From NCBI GenBank assembly GCA_963971425.1, contig OZ020516.1:1178001-1242000 (forward strand): 64,000 bases of DNA, in the 5' to 3' direction. Position numbers and translations under genes: made by a program. This DNA comes from Bryoerythrophyllum caledonicum (lineage: Eukaryota > Streptophyta > Bryopsida > Pottiales > Pottiaceae). This document shows, piece after piece, positions 22,093 through 34,171 of the stretch. Position 1 is the first letter of the stretch. Each line of letters opens with the position of its first letter. Below the pieces are notes generated by a model, which searched no databases, was not told the origin of the DNA, and saw nothing but the letters and a program-made list of their open reading frames with translations.

Positions 22093-24066
22093 ATGGCCGG
22101 CGAGAGATCCGGGAAACATGAAAAGGTATAGAGCGCTGCCATCGGGGGACCACCCATCGTGAGAGTGATACCGGAGTACCCGGCGGCCGACGGAGACATG
22201 CATACCTTGTTCCACTTTCTGGACATCATGGGGTGTTCCGGCCTGATAGCGGCGGCGTGGGGAACGAAGGATGAGAAGGTTGTGACGGAGCTCATAGGCG
22301 CACCCGACAACCAGTATGACGGTAGTATACGCGCACACCCGAAGAAGTGGACCCGGGCGGAGTGGAAGCGGACCTACGGCTTCGCTGATGGGGACGTTAA
22401 GGTGACGGAGCGGAAGGACGAGCTCACGGACGGCGAGTTCCGAGGACCGGCTGATCCGAAGGAGGGATACTCCATCGCCGACCTAATCGACCCACTAGCT
22501 CAGATTGTAATAGGGTTTCTAAACCCTATTTTTCACCCGGGGAAACCCAAGCGTTTAATATTGAAGTGGGCAACCACGTTTTTAGAAGCTATGCGCGAGA
22601 AGATCACCGTCGACTGGGGGTCCCTCATGCAAGATTTGGTGGAGCGACTGATCAAGAATCTCCACCAGAACCGGAAGGCGGGGTCGCCGCTTCCGGCGTA
22701 CCTGTCCCATCTCTACCACCATCATGAGCTGCTTAAACCGGAAGAGCACGACGAATACGAAGCCCTAGTGACCATTCAGAGGTACGGAGGGGTGAAGGCT
22801 GATGAGCAGGGTGATGAAGATGAAGAAACGGAGACAGCTCCGGCGCCAACACCCTAGACCCGGAAAAGGAGTCGCTCAGCCCAACCGGAATCACCACCAG
22901 TGCGCTCTCCACCCGTCCATCTAGACCCGGCTCCCGAAGGTGAAGAAGAAGATGGAGCGGGGCCGTCGAAGCGGCCAGAGCGATGCCCGACCCCGGAGAT
23001 CCCGACACTCATCGGAATGCACAAGGAGGACATTATAGAGCTGCTCCAACACGTTGCCTGGAGAGCTTCCCGGATCAACCAACACCTGAACGACAGCACC
23101 TCCCTGATATACGCCATCATGGGGGAGCTCTGGCTCGAAAATTCGGAGGAGATTCTGCCCCGGTTGAAGAGCCATGGGGAAACTGATTTCCGGTTGGAGC
23201 AGATGGAAGCCCAGCACCGGACCCTTTTGCAAGCCCGGTCGAAGATGCAGCAGGACCTGTCGAAAGCAGATGCAGCGCTTGAAGAAGCCCAAGTATTTTG
23301 CAAGGCAGCAGAAGCGAAGGCAGCCGGATCAGCTCAAGCCGTTGGCGAGGTACGGGAAGCATTGAGTTTTCTGGTTGACACTGTCAACCGGAGCATTCTC
23401 TTCACGGAGTATCTGGAGAAGGGAGGTGAAGTAAACCGGGGTTAGGTCATCCGTTTCCATCTGGACCACGCCCGAAAGATGGAGAAGACGTGGGGGCAGA
23501 TGCAGTTACTGGCGAACAACGCAGCCTGCATCGTTATCCCGGAGAAGCTGACGGAGCCAACTCCCACCATCGATCTTACCTCGTCCCTGGAGGCTACCGG
23601 ACCTTCCCAACAGGCACATGAACCCTCCGGGAAGGGTAAGGGACCAATGGAGGAGACGGTAGTCACTCCGGACACAGCCCCGCCCGGACAGAGTGGCAGA
23701 GCGCCTCCCAACAGTCCGGAGACGGTCCGGAGGACCCAACTCCCTTTAGTACTAATTCAGGATTCTCCTTCCAACTTCCGGATCCCTCTTTCGCCACCAA
23801 CCTCCAGTCGACGGAAGACGACCTCTCCCCTTTCTTGAGGTCATCCGGATACGGTCACCAGTCCCAAGGCAACACAGAGGACTTCTCCCGGCACCGCAGA
23901 GAAGGCGACGCAGGTGGCAGCTGCAACCGATCAACCCGACTTTGAAGCTCCCGCCTCCGGAAGTGGTCCAGTACCGGATCCCATTCCGGATAAGGTAAGT
24001 GGCAGGAAGCAGACCGTGGGAGCGTCTCCGATGCGCCGGAGTGGACGGAACAAGAAGACCCCTTAG
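22093..24066 (+). pseudogene. gag-like / plant transposon protein, four in-frame stops
   Basis: One frame runs from ATG 22093 to TAG 24064-24066 (657 codons) with no indel but internal stops: TAG near 22128, TAG 22855-22857, TAG 23443-23445, TGA 23836-23838. The first 250 residues (WTRAEWKRTYGFADGDVKVT, LNPIFHPGKPKRLILKWATT, VDWGSLMQDLVERLIKNLHQ, LPAYLSHLYHHHELL) form a globular domain of the style found in plant transposon-associated proteins. The middle (residues about 370-450) is coiled coil, and the end is Pro/Ser-rich with a basic tail (RRSGRNKKTP). No reverse transcriptase or transposase motif is visible. It may be the gag of a non-autonomous retroelement or another cargo gene; I cannot decide. 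Confidence 0.5.
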
Positions 24067-24195
24067 TTAGATTATTAGTTTTAGCAGAAGATTTGTTAGT
24101 ACCGGTCATTAAACTTGCGGTAGCGATTAACAATGGGGCTCCAGATTGCACTCGGCTACTGATCTGTCTATCGAAACCGGAAACTTAGAATTGTT

Positions 24196-24395
24196 NNNNN
24201 NNNNNNNNNNNNNNNNNNNNNNNNNNNNNNNNNNNNNNNNNNNNNNNNNNNNNNNNNNNNNNNNNNNNNNNNNNNNNNNNNNNNNNNNNNNNNNNNNNNN
24301 NNNNNNNNNNNNNNNNNNNNNNNNNNNNNNNNNNNNNNNNNNNNNNNNNNNNNNNNNNNNNNNNNNNNNNNNNNNNNNNNNNNNNNNNNNNNNNN
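24196..24395. other. assembly gap (200 N)
   Basis: Run of N. It hides the junction between the gag-like unit and the transposase promoter, possibly including an LTR and most of a GC-rich array. Confidence 1.
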
Positions 24396-24400
24396 ACATA

Positions 24401-24450
24401 GAGAATGCGCCCGGCTACCCTTGTGCGCGCCCGGCCCGAGATGCTCCTGC
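24401..24450 (+). repeat. GC-rich array 3 (truncated by gap)
   Basis: At least two GCGCCCGGC units remain right of the gap, just before the transposase TATA box. Confidence 0.7.
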
Positions 24451-24458
24451 TCCGGCAC

Positions 24459-24466
24459 TATATAAG
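24459..24466 (+). promoter_or_regulatory. TATA box of hAT transposase
   Basis: TATATAAG about 195 bases before the ATG at 24656, directly after the GC-rich array, as for the coiled-coil gene. Confidence 0.6.
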
Positions 24467-24655
24467 AACTATATGCAATAAGCTTGACTCACCTCACATC
24501 CTTGGCTTCGTGTCCTGGAACTCCTTATTGGGCTCCTTGCATGAATCTGCAAGTTTGTGAGTGACCTTTGGGTCATTATTTTCTATGCACACACAATTTC
24601 CTATTACTTTTGGCGGATTCTCTTTGGCACAACATTGCGCGCCAATTTTATTGTG

Positions 24656-27600
24656 ATGTCGTCTCAACAAAGGGCTCAAACAAAGGAGTGGGCCCCATGG
24701 TACACATTTAACAAGAAGGATCAAGTGACATGTGTTTGGTGCAATTACACGTTCGCATACAAACGTGGAAGGTGCATGTCACACTATGGGTATCCACAAT
24801 GGACGGAGACTTCGTGCACTAAGGCCCCAGTAGCTGTTAAGGCCCGTTTTAAAAGATGTGGAAATATTATTCCTACTAGGATGACCGAGGCGGAGATCGT
24901 TGGCCTTCCTAGCGCACCAGCAACATGTTCCACTGAACCTTGTTCTAGCCAATCCATCCAACATGGTAGTTTCTTGGAAACTCGAAATGAGGAGAACACG
25001 CAGTCCACGAATCCTCTAAGCCAAGCAGCATCATCAACACCAAGATTTGTACGACAACGGAGCTTTGCAGAGGCTTACCAAATAGAAAAACGAAAAGAAT
25101 TGGACGAATTATGGGCACAATTTTTTTATAAAGCCAACGTTGCATTCAACGTGGTTAGACATCCAGCCTTCATCAAGGCCACCCTCGCAACGTCAAAGGC
25201 GGGTTTCGATTATACACCGCCATCGTACAATGCCATGAGGACGACATACATTGAGCCTCTAAAAAGAAAAGTGAAAGACCTTGTGGACAAGAAGACCGGC
25301 GTAGATATTGCCAAGTATGGCGCAACAATATGCTCGGACGGGTGGGACAATGTTACACGTCGCCCTCTCATGAATATCATGCTCGTATGTCCAATGGGTG
25401 ATATCTTCTTGGGGTCTATAGACACCACGGGTATGAAAAAATCTACGGCATATATAGGGGACCAATTGAAAAGTTTTATCCGTAAGGTTGGACCATTGAA
25501 TGTGGTCCAAGTGTGCACCGATAATGCTTCAAACATGTTGGGGGCAATGAAGAAGGTCAACGATGAGTACCCGCACATATATACTCAAGGGTGTTGTGCA
25601 CATATTTGGGACCTCCTCCTCGAGGACTGGGGGAAGGAAGGCATGTTTGCAGACCTCGTCCAGAAGGCGAAACAGATTGCATAGTATATCCTGAACCACC
25701 ATGTGCCCATGGCCCTTTTTCGTCATTTTTCGCCAAAATTGTCTCTGTTGTGGCCAACAGCAACAAGGTTTGCATGTAATTACATAATGATCCATCGTCT
25801 GTTGGAAGTGAAGAATGCCCTGGAGATGGTTGTGATAGACCCAGCATGGACATCCTACGTATCCTCTCTTTCCGATAGGCAAAACGGGCACCGTGCCCAT
25901 GCGAAGGCCTCGTAGGTACGAGCCACCGTTCTAGACGAGACTTTCTGGCATCGGTGCAATAACTTTGAATTTGTAGTGGCACCAGTTCTAAAGGCATTGC
26001 GGACTTTTGATGGTGACACTCTGGCAATGGGAATTGCTTGGGTGACCATGAACAAGCTAAAGGAGCACGTGTTCAAGCTGCGCAATGCGCCATTCAACAT
26101 GCTTGACGGAATTGCAACTCGCCTTGAAGGATCATTCCTACGGCGTTGGGAGATGATGACAACAGATCTCCATTATGCAGGGGCTTTATTGAATCCTTAT
26201 CTAGCCAATAACTTGCAAATTCAAAACAATGGTGAGGCCAAAAGGGCCCTAAACAAGGTTGTTATGACGCTCTGTGGTCCACTCGGAGTGTCTTTTTCGG
26301 TAGTAATGCTCGAAATACGGAGTATGAAGAATTGCGAGGCGCATATTCACCGGAGGAAGCTGGGGAAATTGAAAACAACAACCTCTTGCCTCACCAATGG
26401 TGGAACCGCGTGGGCGGGCAATCATTGCCTATCATTGCAAAGCGTATACTAGCACAAACCTGCTGGGCCTTGTCATGTGAGCGTAATTGGAGCATGTATT
26501 CGTTCGTGCATAGTAAGAGCCGAAATCGCTTGGGAGTGCAGAAAGCGGAAGATTTGGATTACATCTACACGAATAGTCGATTGCTCCGAGAACGTGCTCG
26601 TCCAGACCCGATTCGATGGTTTGAGGAGAATGTGCATTCGGAGGAGTCTGATCCAGATGGGGGACTTCCTTCAAACACAGAGGACGAGGGTTTGGAGTCG
26701 GATGATGAGGGTTATAACTAAATGGGCGGCGATTGGGAAGACCTTGCCGGTGACAACAACCCTGTGTCTGATCATAGCCCACCTAGGGACAACTCTGCAA
26801 ACAACGAGCACGGAAGGGATGCACTACATGACCATTTTCACAAAGTCCACGGTGACCCAGTGGATCCTTTTGTGTTTGATGATGTCGACGGAGCGGCAGT
26901 CCATACTATAGTAGAATTGTCGGGTGAAGACCGTGCCCAAGAAGCTAGGGCAGACGAAGATGGGTCGGCATTGGGGGGCAATCTTTATGGAGATGACAAC
27001 ATCTCGGAGAATCAGTCTATGAACTCAAACGGCTCTAGCGCCTCGAGCCCTTCTAGTGGCGATGGCCCTGAACTCGACGGTCATGGCATTGGCATTGTAG
27101 CAAAGGATATATTTCCTCACGATGGAAACGAAGTGAGCAGTGGTGGAAACGATAATGAATCCCATGAGCCAATGGCCACGACAGGGTCCATTGAAGTTGT
27201 GAGAAGCTCTCCGGTTTTGCCTCAAGCAATAGAACCGGACTCAGAGGAAGACATGCCACTACAAGATTTGTTTCGGCGGCCCCGTGATCAAAGTACCGCA
27301 TCGATCGGAAGAGCTCTTTTACGTGTAAAGAAAAAGACCTCTTCAACAGTAGTTCGGCCACCCGTCCACCGTAGCGCACTCGTCCCAAATGGTGGTGTGG
27401 AGCGTGCAATACTAACCCCACAACTTCCCTCCGCGAGGGTTGAGTCCTCTACTATGAGCAGCCATTTAGGGACACGGAGGGGCGAGAACAATGGTACTCT
27501 CCCTTTCTTCACGGGACCTTGGCGAGGTGGAACCTCGGAGAGAGTCATTGGGGCCAAAGGCAACCGCTCCAAAAACATGGATGGACTAATAGACAAAAGG

Positions 27601-27862
27601 AAGAATATCCGAGTAAAACGACTTGTGAACGCCGCATCAACTACTGGAGCCGAGCTACAATTACGAAACTTGGCCTCGGAGATTGAGGAGTACGTGGCAC
27701 CAGTCTTGGAAAATTCAGCGGAGAACTTCTCATCATCGGGCGATGATGCAGACGATGAGGATTGCAATGAGGTACCTGGCGACAATACGGTGGTGCTTCG
27801 CGGGCTTTCTCTTCTCCAAAATGTTCGCCGATCAAAACGAAAGCGAAAACAAAATGAAGAAT
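24656..27862 (+). pseudogene. hAT transposase with long acidic C-terminal extension
   Basis: Residues 1-60 hold a BED-type zinc finger (CVWCNYTF...CMSHYGYP...SC). About residues 180-340 are a DUF659-type catalytic part (ATICSDGWDNVTRRPLMNIM, VCTDNASNMLGA, CCAHIWDLLLEDWGKEG). At 26380-26600 lies the hAT dimerisation region (WWNRVGG, CERNWSMYSFVHSKSRNRL, LDYIYTNSRLL). Breaks: TAG 25682-25684, TAG 25913-25915, a one-base shift near 26290, and TAA 26719-26721. After that TAA the same frame stays open for 380 codons of Asp/Ser-rich sequence ending in a basic RRSKRKRKQ, so a long tail fused to the transposase seems likely. A separate second protein starting at ATG 26722 is the alternative. Gypsy 1 cuts the frame at 27862; the last codons are at 41003-41021. 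Confidence 0.88.
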
Positions 27863-30565
27863 TGTGAGCCAAATAAACCGCCCCCTAATGGGGTGGCTTA
27901 TCTTGAACACAAGATCCTACATATGGGATGCAGCCCCTTGTGCAAACATACTTTAACCATTCATACAAGCATGATGACCCAAGGCGTGGTCACTTAAGAA
28001 GGTTCGTTAATAATTAGTGATGTGATGGCTGAATTGAGCCTTAGGTTGAATCCAACCTTTAGACAAGCGTAACTTCCGCCTCAAAGCTTTGTTTCCAATG
28101 TTTTAAAGCTCCATTAGGTTCAATTTTGCCTTGTGAACTTGATTAGCACCTTAACCACCAATTCCAGGCCCAAGTGCGACCCTAACAGCAGCAACCAGCA
28201 GACAGGCTCCTCTTTTTATGTTAAAAGTTTAATTCTTCATTATCTTCGTGATTATGACTCCGTTTTTTACGTTTGTTTTTTGTATTCTTATAAGTTTTTC
28301 TTGCTTAACATGATGGCAGCCTTCAATTGATCATTTGACTCGACCCTGGACCTCCCAGCCAGCGACCAGCAGTGCACCTTCAACATATGACTTTATTCAA
28401 GATCATGCACCACATTCCTACGCATGTATCACATTCATTCACACAAGAATCCACCCCAGCCTTACTAAGAGTGAGCCTCCAGCTGTGTTCACTTACTAAT
28501 GGCGCTCTAATCGGTTATTTAGTTGAATATATAGCAAACCCTAATTCTACCGAAAAATTGGCAGCGCTTCCGCGTGGTTTTTGTATTTAGAAAATTAGGG
28601 TTCAAGTCATACACATGGAATTGAAGAGGTTCGAGGGAGAAAAGAAAAGGGGCTCCCTGAGTTAATTCGGTTCACCCTCCATCCTTAGCCTTCGACTTGC
28701 TTGGTCAGCTCGTGATCTTGCTCCTCTTGTTCAGCTCGTGATCTTGCTCCTCTTGTTCAGCTCGTGATCTTGCTCCTCTTGTTCAGCTCGTGATCTTGCT
28801 CCTCTTGTTCAGCTCGTGATCTTGCTCCTCTTGTTCAGCTCGTGATCTTGCTCCTCTTGTTCAGCTCGTGATCTTGCTCCTCTTGTTCAGCTCGTGATCT
28901 TGCTCCTCTTGTTCAGCTCGAGATCTTGCTCCTCTTGTTGGTGCTCTTCACTCCGCAGCCCGTAACTTCGTTGTCACAGCTCCGATCCGCGCGTTCTTGA
29001 GCTTGTTGGAAAGCCAACTTTCTAATCTATCTACTCCTAAAATCTTAGCCTGATTGGACAAGAACTCCGCTACTGACGAGGGAAAACCTGAGGCCGTATG
29101 AGATCCGCCACCGATCCTCCAGTTGGTCGTCCTCACTCCGCCGCCCGTATCTTCGTCGTCACAGCTCCGATCTGCGCGTTCTTGAGCTTGTTGGAAAGCC
29201 AACGTTCTAATCTATCTACTCCTAAAATCTTAGCCTGATTGGACAAGAACTCCGCTACTGACAAGGGAAAACCTGAGGCCGTATGAGATCCGCCACCGAT
29301 CGATCCTCCAGCTGGTCGTCCTCACTCCGCCGCCCGTATCATCGTTGTCACAGCTCCGATCCGCGTGTTCTTGAGCTTGTTGGAAAGCCAACGTTCTAAT
29401 CTATCTACTCCTAAAATCTTAGCCTGATTGGACAAGAACTCCGCTACTGACGAGGGAAAACCTGAGGCCGTATGAGATCCGCCACCGATCGATCCTCCAG
29501 CTGGTCGTCCTCACTCCGCCGCCCGTATCTTCGTCGTCACAGCTCCGATCCGCGTGTTCTTGAGCTTGTTGGAAAGCCAACGTTCTAATCTATCTACTCT
29601 CCTATTTTCGCAACGATTGAATCACATTCCAGCCCACAGGAGGGGGAAATCTGAACCCTACCTCTCTCTCTCCTTCCACACACCTCTCTCGGTTTCTTAG
29701 CTCCTACCACACACCTCTCTCACTCCTACCTCCCACCCTTCGAATGAGCGCCCTCCAAGGGGGTAACCCCAAGACCCTTGCTCCCTTCTTTGTTCCCAAG
29801 GTCGTTCCCTTCGTCGTTCACAGCCGCCAATTTGGGTGGGCACATTAATGGTCACACTAAACAACTAGTAACTAAAGAGCAATAATTCACTAGCCACCCT
29901 TGCATTTAACACAAGTGGGTGTCCCACTAACCAAGGAATATCTAAATCTAAACTTTGACTCCATGCCACATGTGTGTGCATGATCTCAATAAGTGAGCTA
30001 TTAGCTAATTTTCAAAGGTGCAAAAATCTAATTTAACCTACCTAAATTGAATTCCCCTTGCTTGGGGTAATTCCTAATTTACTTAGTGATTGATGAGGAT
30101 TCTTTTCCACTTCTTTTGGACCCTTTTGACTATTTTTTTAAGGGCTTTTAACGCCCCATTCTTTCTTCTTTTCTCCTCACCATCCTCCTTCTTCTTCTCC
30201 CATTTTTTTGGTTTCGTGATTTCTTCATCGTGACCGAATATGGTCTACAACTCGATAGGAGGTAAATTCTTCTCCACCACTACTCATTTTAATTCTTTTC
30301 TAATTTTCTTTTGTCTTTTTTCCCTTCTCTCTTTGCTTTTCTTTTCTGGTTTATTCCCCTTTTTTTTCTTCCTTTTTGGCTAACTACATAAATTCCGCGA
30401 TTGCCCATAAATGGCTCCTCTTTTAGTGAGGGGAAAGGCCACTTGGCCATTTTAATCAAAAAACCACGAGCTAGTCCATGGGATAACCCATTTTCACCAC
30501 TCATTAGCCTTAATGGACCCGACGTGAGGTCCATTCATCACCGTGAGCCGTTTTTGCGGCTCACA
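27863..30565 (-). repeat. Gypsy 1 LTR (3' in element sense)
   Basis: 2703 bp. Contains a 26-bp tandem array (about 9 copies, 28700-28942, core CTCGTGATCTTGCTCCTCTT) and about four copies of a 187-bp unit (28950-29605). Differs from its partner mainly in the copy number of the 26-bp unit. Confidence 0.95.
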
Positions 30566-30709
30566 CATGGCGGCCATCTGGGACAGCTCGAAGAGGCAGA
30601 GAACCCACTCTTGTTCATGGGCACACGGTCAATATTTACCTTTTTTGTGTTCGAATGACCCATGGCAGTACCAAAATGTGGAGGTCCACTTGTGAAGGTC
30701 GTGAACAAA
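30566..30709 (-). other. Gypsy 1 3' untranslated region
   Basis: Between the end of pol and the LTR. The minus strand reads CCCAGATGGCCGCCATG next to the LTR, nearly the same as in Gypsy 2, so it probably includes the second-strand priming region. Confidence 0.6.
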
Positions 30710-33700
30710 TCACACCTTGTACTCTTTGCATCGGTTGCCCGATGTTCGCGTGGGGAAATCCTCGCCGTTCAGGGTTTGAAGTTGAACGGAGTTGTTGGGG
30801 AAGACCTCCTTCACGAGATAGGGTCCCAACCACAAAGCATCGAACTTCCCTGGAAAATCCAATCTCCTCGCGTCTTGAAGGAGGACTAGCATTCCCGGTC
30901 TCAATGACCGGACCTTGTTCCGTTTGTCGAAGGCAATCTTCCTCCTTCGTCGGATGGCTTCCATGTTTTGGGCGCTCCACCGGCGCATCTCGTCGAGCTC
31001 CTCCAATCGTTCTAACCGATCGGCTAAGGACGTGGCCATGGACCATCGTTCGGTCACGGCCACTCGCAGAGAGGGGATCTCGAACTCGATGGGTAAAATG
31101 GCTTCAATGCCATACACCAATGAGAAGGGAGTAGCATGGGTGGTCACTTTGAACGTGGTTCGGTAAGCCCATAACGCGGCGGGGAGTTTCGTGTCCCAAT
31201 CCCTCTTGGAATCGGTGACGGTTTTCCTCAAGATGTTCACGAGGGTTTGGTTGACCCGTTCGGTGTGCCCATTGATTTGAGGGTGATAAGGGGTGGTCTT
31301 ACGATGATTGATCTTGAACCGCTTGGTCATAGCTTCGATCACCTCGTTCAAAAAATGCTTCCCCCTATCACTAATGAGGATTTTGGGACATCCGAACCGG
31401 GTAATGATTTGCTCGAACAAGAATTTGGCCGCATGATTAGCATCATTCGTTTTCACGGCTCGAGCCTCTGCCCACTTGGTGAGATACTCGGTTGCCACCA
31501 CAATGTGCTTCATCCCACTAGAAGAGCTCGGGTGCACTTCCCCCACATAATCAATACCCCACTTCTCGAATGGGACCAAGGGCAAGGATACTCGTAGTGG
31601 CATGCTCATTCGAAGGTCATTTCGGGCATACCGTTGACAAGCGTCGCATCGCTTGGTGTACTCATGGGCGTCTTGAAATAACGTGGGCCAATAATAACCC
31701 GCACGAAGGACTTTTTGGGCCGTCAAGGTCCCAGAGAAGTGTCCTCCACACGCACTGTCATGGCAGGCTGAGAGGATAGTGGGAATTTCCACGGACGTCA
31801 CACATCGACGTAGCAAGCCGTCCACCCCCCGACGGTACAGTTTGCCCCCTACTATGGTAAAGTGGCGGCTATGGAGGCGAACCTTTCGACGCTCGTTTTT
31901 GGACAATGAGTCCGGTAGAAGGTGGGTGGTGAGGAATTCGGCCACCAGATTGTACCATGAAGGAATGGAGGATACTTTGAACAAGTCCTCATCTATCAAG
32001 GCCTCATCAATGGGGACAATACCGGGTTCCTCTGAGAGGCGTGAGAGGTGATCCGCTTGAAGGTGCATCCGCCCCGGGCGGTATTCCACCGTGTAGTCAA
32101 ACTCCTCTAAAAGTAAGACCCACCTCGCTAAACGACCACTCAAGTCCGCCTTGTTGACAAGGTATTTGATGGCCATGTGATCCACGTAGAACACTACGGG
32201 GTTGAGTAACAAGTAGTGGCGAAACTTCTTGACCGAAAAGACCATTGCCAAGCACTCACGTTCGGTGGTGGTATAGTTCTTTTCGGCGGGGTTCAATTGC
32301 CTACTTGCAAAAGCAATGGGGTGGTCTTTGCCATTAAGGCCCACCGGTTGGCACAATGTGCTTCCCACAGCCACCGCCGAGGCATCACAATAGACGTGGA
32401 AGGGCAATTCCCAATTCGGGGGCCTCAAAACCGGGTAGGTGGTTAATTCCCCCTTCAAGACGTCGAAGGCCTCTTGGCAATGGGGAGTCCACTCGAACCT
32501 TACGTTCTTTTGGATAAGCCTAGTGATGGGCATGGCCTTCGTGGCATAGTCATGGATAACCTCCCGGTACCACCCTATGTGTCCTAGGGTTTTTTGTATC
32601 TCCTTGACATTCGTGGGAGGGTGTAACTCCACGATAACCTTCACTTTATCGGGGTCCGGCTCTCGACCATCCTTGGATACCACGAACCCTAACAAGACTC
32701 CCCGTTCTACGGCAAGGAAGATTTTCTCGGGATTGAGGGCAATACCGGTGCGCCTACACCGTTCAAAACTTTGTCTCACGCACGTGAGGTGGTTGTCCTT
32801 CGTGGACTGGGTGCTAAAGTCATCAATGAAGACGGTCATGGATTTATGCAAGAGATCTGAGAAGGCATAATTCATGGCCCTCTGAAATGCGGAAGGGGCA
32901 TTACAAAGCCCAAAAGGCATGACCAAATAGATGAACGTGCCCCATGGGGTAGTGAAGGCGGTCTTATGATAGTCCTCTGGGGCAATGGAGATTTGATTGT
33001 AGCCCGAGTAGCCATCCATAAACGTATAAAGATCATGACCACCTACCTCCTCCAAGATGGTGTTGATAAATGGCAAGGGGAAGTGGTCTTTTTGGGTGTG
33101 ATGGTTGAGTTTCCTATAGTCAATGCACACCCGTAGCTTCCCGTTTTTCTTTTTAACCAACACCATGGGGGATACCCAATCGGATATCTCTACGGGTTTA
33201 ATGAACCCCGCTTGAAGGAGCTTCTCCAATTCGGCCTTGACAATGAGCTGTAGGTTAGGATTCATACGCCGCTCCTTTTGTCTAATGGGAGTAGTGCCTG
33301 GGAGAAGGGGGATGTGATGTTGTGTTACCGCCGGGGGAATGCCCTTGAGGTCTTTGTACGACCACGCAAAAATGTCCCCAAACTCGACCACTAGTGCTTT
33401 GTATTTCACCATCTCCTCCTCGGTCAACCCAACGCCCACCTTAATACTACGGACCTCATCCTGCTCATGAGAAACCACCATCAACTTCCAATCATCATGA
33501 TGAACGTGTGGTTGTTGGGTAGGTCCCTTGTACCAATCATTCGGAACTTGGGGGTATGTTGCCCCCGAACCACTAGCTAGGATACCGGTGGATGTCCTGC
33601 GGAAGTGGAGAGATGGGTTGAGAGGGCCTTCGTCCCCCAAAACCTCCAATTCGTCCCCTTGCGTGCCCTCTACATCCATTCCAAACACCGCCGAGGGTTC

Positions 33701-34171
33701 TAGGTCATCGAGGAGGGGAACTAGGCTAAGTTCCAACCCGGTTTCCCTTCCAATGAGCTCACTCTCCATGAAATGCACGGACATGGCTTCATCCGCGCTC
33801 GAGGTAGGGTGCTCCCTCAACCAGTCTACAAATTCCCCGGTGGGAACCCACTCATAAAGGCCCGGTCCCATGCTTTTAAATGGCATTATGTGGGCCTTCG
33901 AGGGTTGGGCTCGATCCACCGCCTTGTGGGGCGCAAACCTCACCCGTTTGGGAGGCTCCTTTGATAGTACCTCTTGTGATTCATCCTCCGACGAGCCCAT
34001 GCAACCACGGCATATTCCTAGCCTACTTGGTTGGATATGGACTGTAGTAGGGTTCTCCGGTGGACCATAGGTGATGTTTGGTTTTGGCCCCCCCCATTCT
34101 ACCGTGGCATTGGCAATCCGCAACCAAGGCCTACCTAGTAGCAAGGGGTATGCCTCCTTGTTGGAGTGCAT
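30710..34171 (-). CDS. Gypsy 1 pol: protease end, reverse transcriptase, RNase H, integrase
   Basis: 1153 open codons. Residue 1 is an internal Met of the gag-pol polyprotein (the LLLGRPWL protease end). RT spans about 310-490 with LRVCIDYRKLN, FMDGYSGYNQI and the catalytic FIDD at 448-451. RNase H begins at FHVYCDAS (about 591) and contains TTTERECLAM. Integrase has the zinc region CHDSACGGHF...CDACQRY (about 803-847) and the catalytic acids in IDYVG (about 874), SDRGKHF (about 936) and NGHTERVN (about 971). It copies the element RNA and inserts the cDNA. It is complete and without stops, but is joined to gag out of frame at the C run 34204-34212. Confidence 0.95.
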   Translation of the reverse strand: MHSNKEAYPLLLGRPWLRIANATVEWGGPKPNITYGPPENPTTVHIQPSRLGICRGCMGSSEDESQEVLSKEPPKRVRFAPHKAVDRAQPSKAHIMPFKSMGPGLYEWVPTGEFVDWLREHPTSSADEAMSVHFMESELIGRETGLELSLVPLLDDLEPSAVFGMDVEGTQGDELEVLGDEGPLNPSLHFRRTSTGILASGSGATYPQVPNDWYKGPTQQPHVHHDDWKLMVVSHEQDEVRSIKVGVGLTEEEMVKYKALVVEFGDIFAWSYKDLKGIPPAVTQHHIPLLPGTTPIRQKERRMNPNLQLIVKAELEKLLQAGFIKPVEISDWVSPMVLVKKKNGKLRVCIDYRKLNHHTQKDHFPLPFINTILEEVGGHDLYTFMDGYSGYNQISIAPEDYHKTAFTTPWGTFIYLVMPFGLCNAPSAFQRAMNYAFSDLLHKSMTVFIDDFSTQSTKDNHLTCVRQSFERCRRTGIALNPEKIFLAVERGVLLGFVVSKDGREPDPDKVKVIVELHPPTNVKEIQKTLGHIGWYREVIHDYATKAMPITRLIQKNVRFEWTPHCQEAFDVLKGELTTYPVLRPPNWELPFHVYCDASAVAVGSTLCQPVGLNGKDHPIAFASRQLNPAEKNYTTTERECLAMVFSVKKFRHYLLLNPVVFYVDHMAIKYLVNKADLSGRLARWVLLLEEFDYTVEYRPGRMHLQADHLSRLSEEPGIVPIDEALIDEDLFKVSSIPSWYNLVAEFLTTHLLPDSLSKNERRKVRLHSRHFTIVGGKLYRRGVDGLLRRCVTSVEIPTILSACHDSACGGHFSGTLTAQKVLRAGYYWPTLFQDAHEYTKRCDACQRYARNDLRMSMPLRVSLPLVPFEKWGIDYVGEVHPSSSSGMKHIVVATEYLTKWAEARAVKTNDANHAAKFLFEQIITRFGCPKILISDRGKHFLNEVIEAMTKRFKINHRKTTPYHPQINGHTERVNQTLVNILRKTVTDSKRDWDTKLPAALWAYRTTFKVTTHATPFSLVYGIEAILPIEFEIPSLRVAVTERWSMATSLADRLERLEELDEMRRWSAQNMEAIRRRRKIAFDKRNKVRSLRPGMLVLLQDARRLDFPGKFDALWLGPYLVKEVFPNNSVQLQTLNGEDFPTRTSGNRCKEYKV

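Noticed and set aside
24557..24655. Upstream extension of the transposase frame before ATG 24656
   Set aside because: The earlier in-frame start lies too close to the TATA box and encodes hydrophobic sequence unlike a BED protein; the Met before the BED finger fits better.
28372..28590. 72-codon frame found identically at 18917, 28372 and 38830
   Set aside because: It lies inside the LTR of the Gypsy 1 family, so its conservation is that of the LTR copies, not of a gene.
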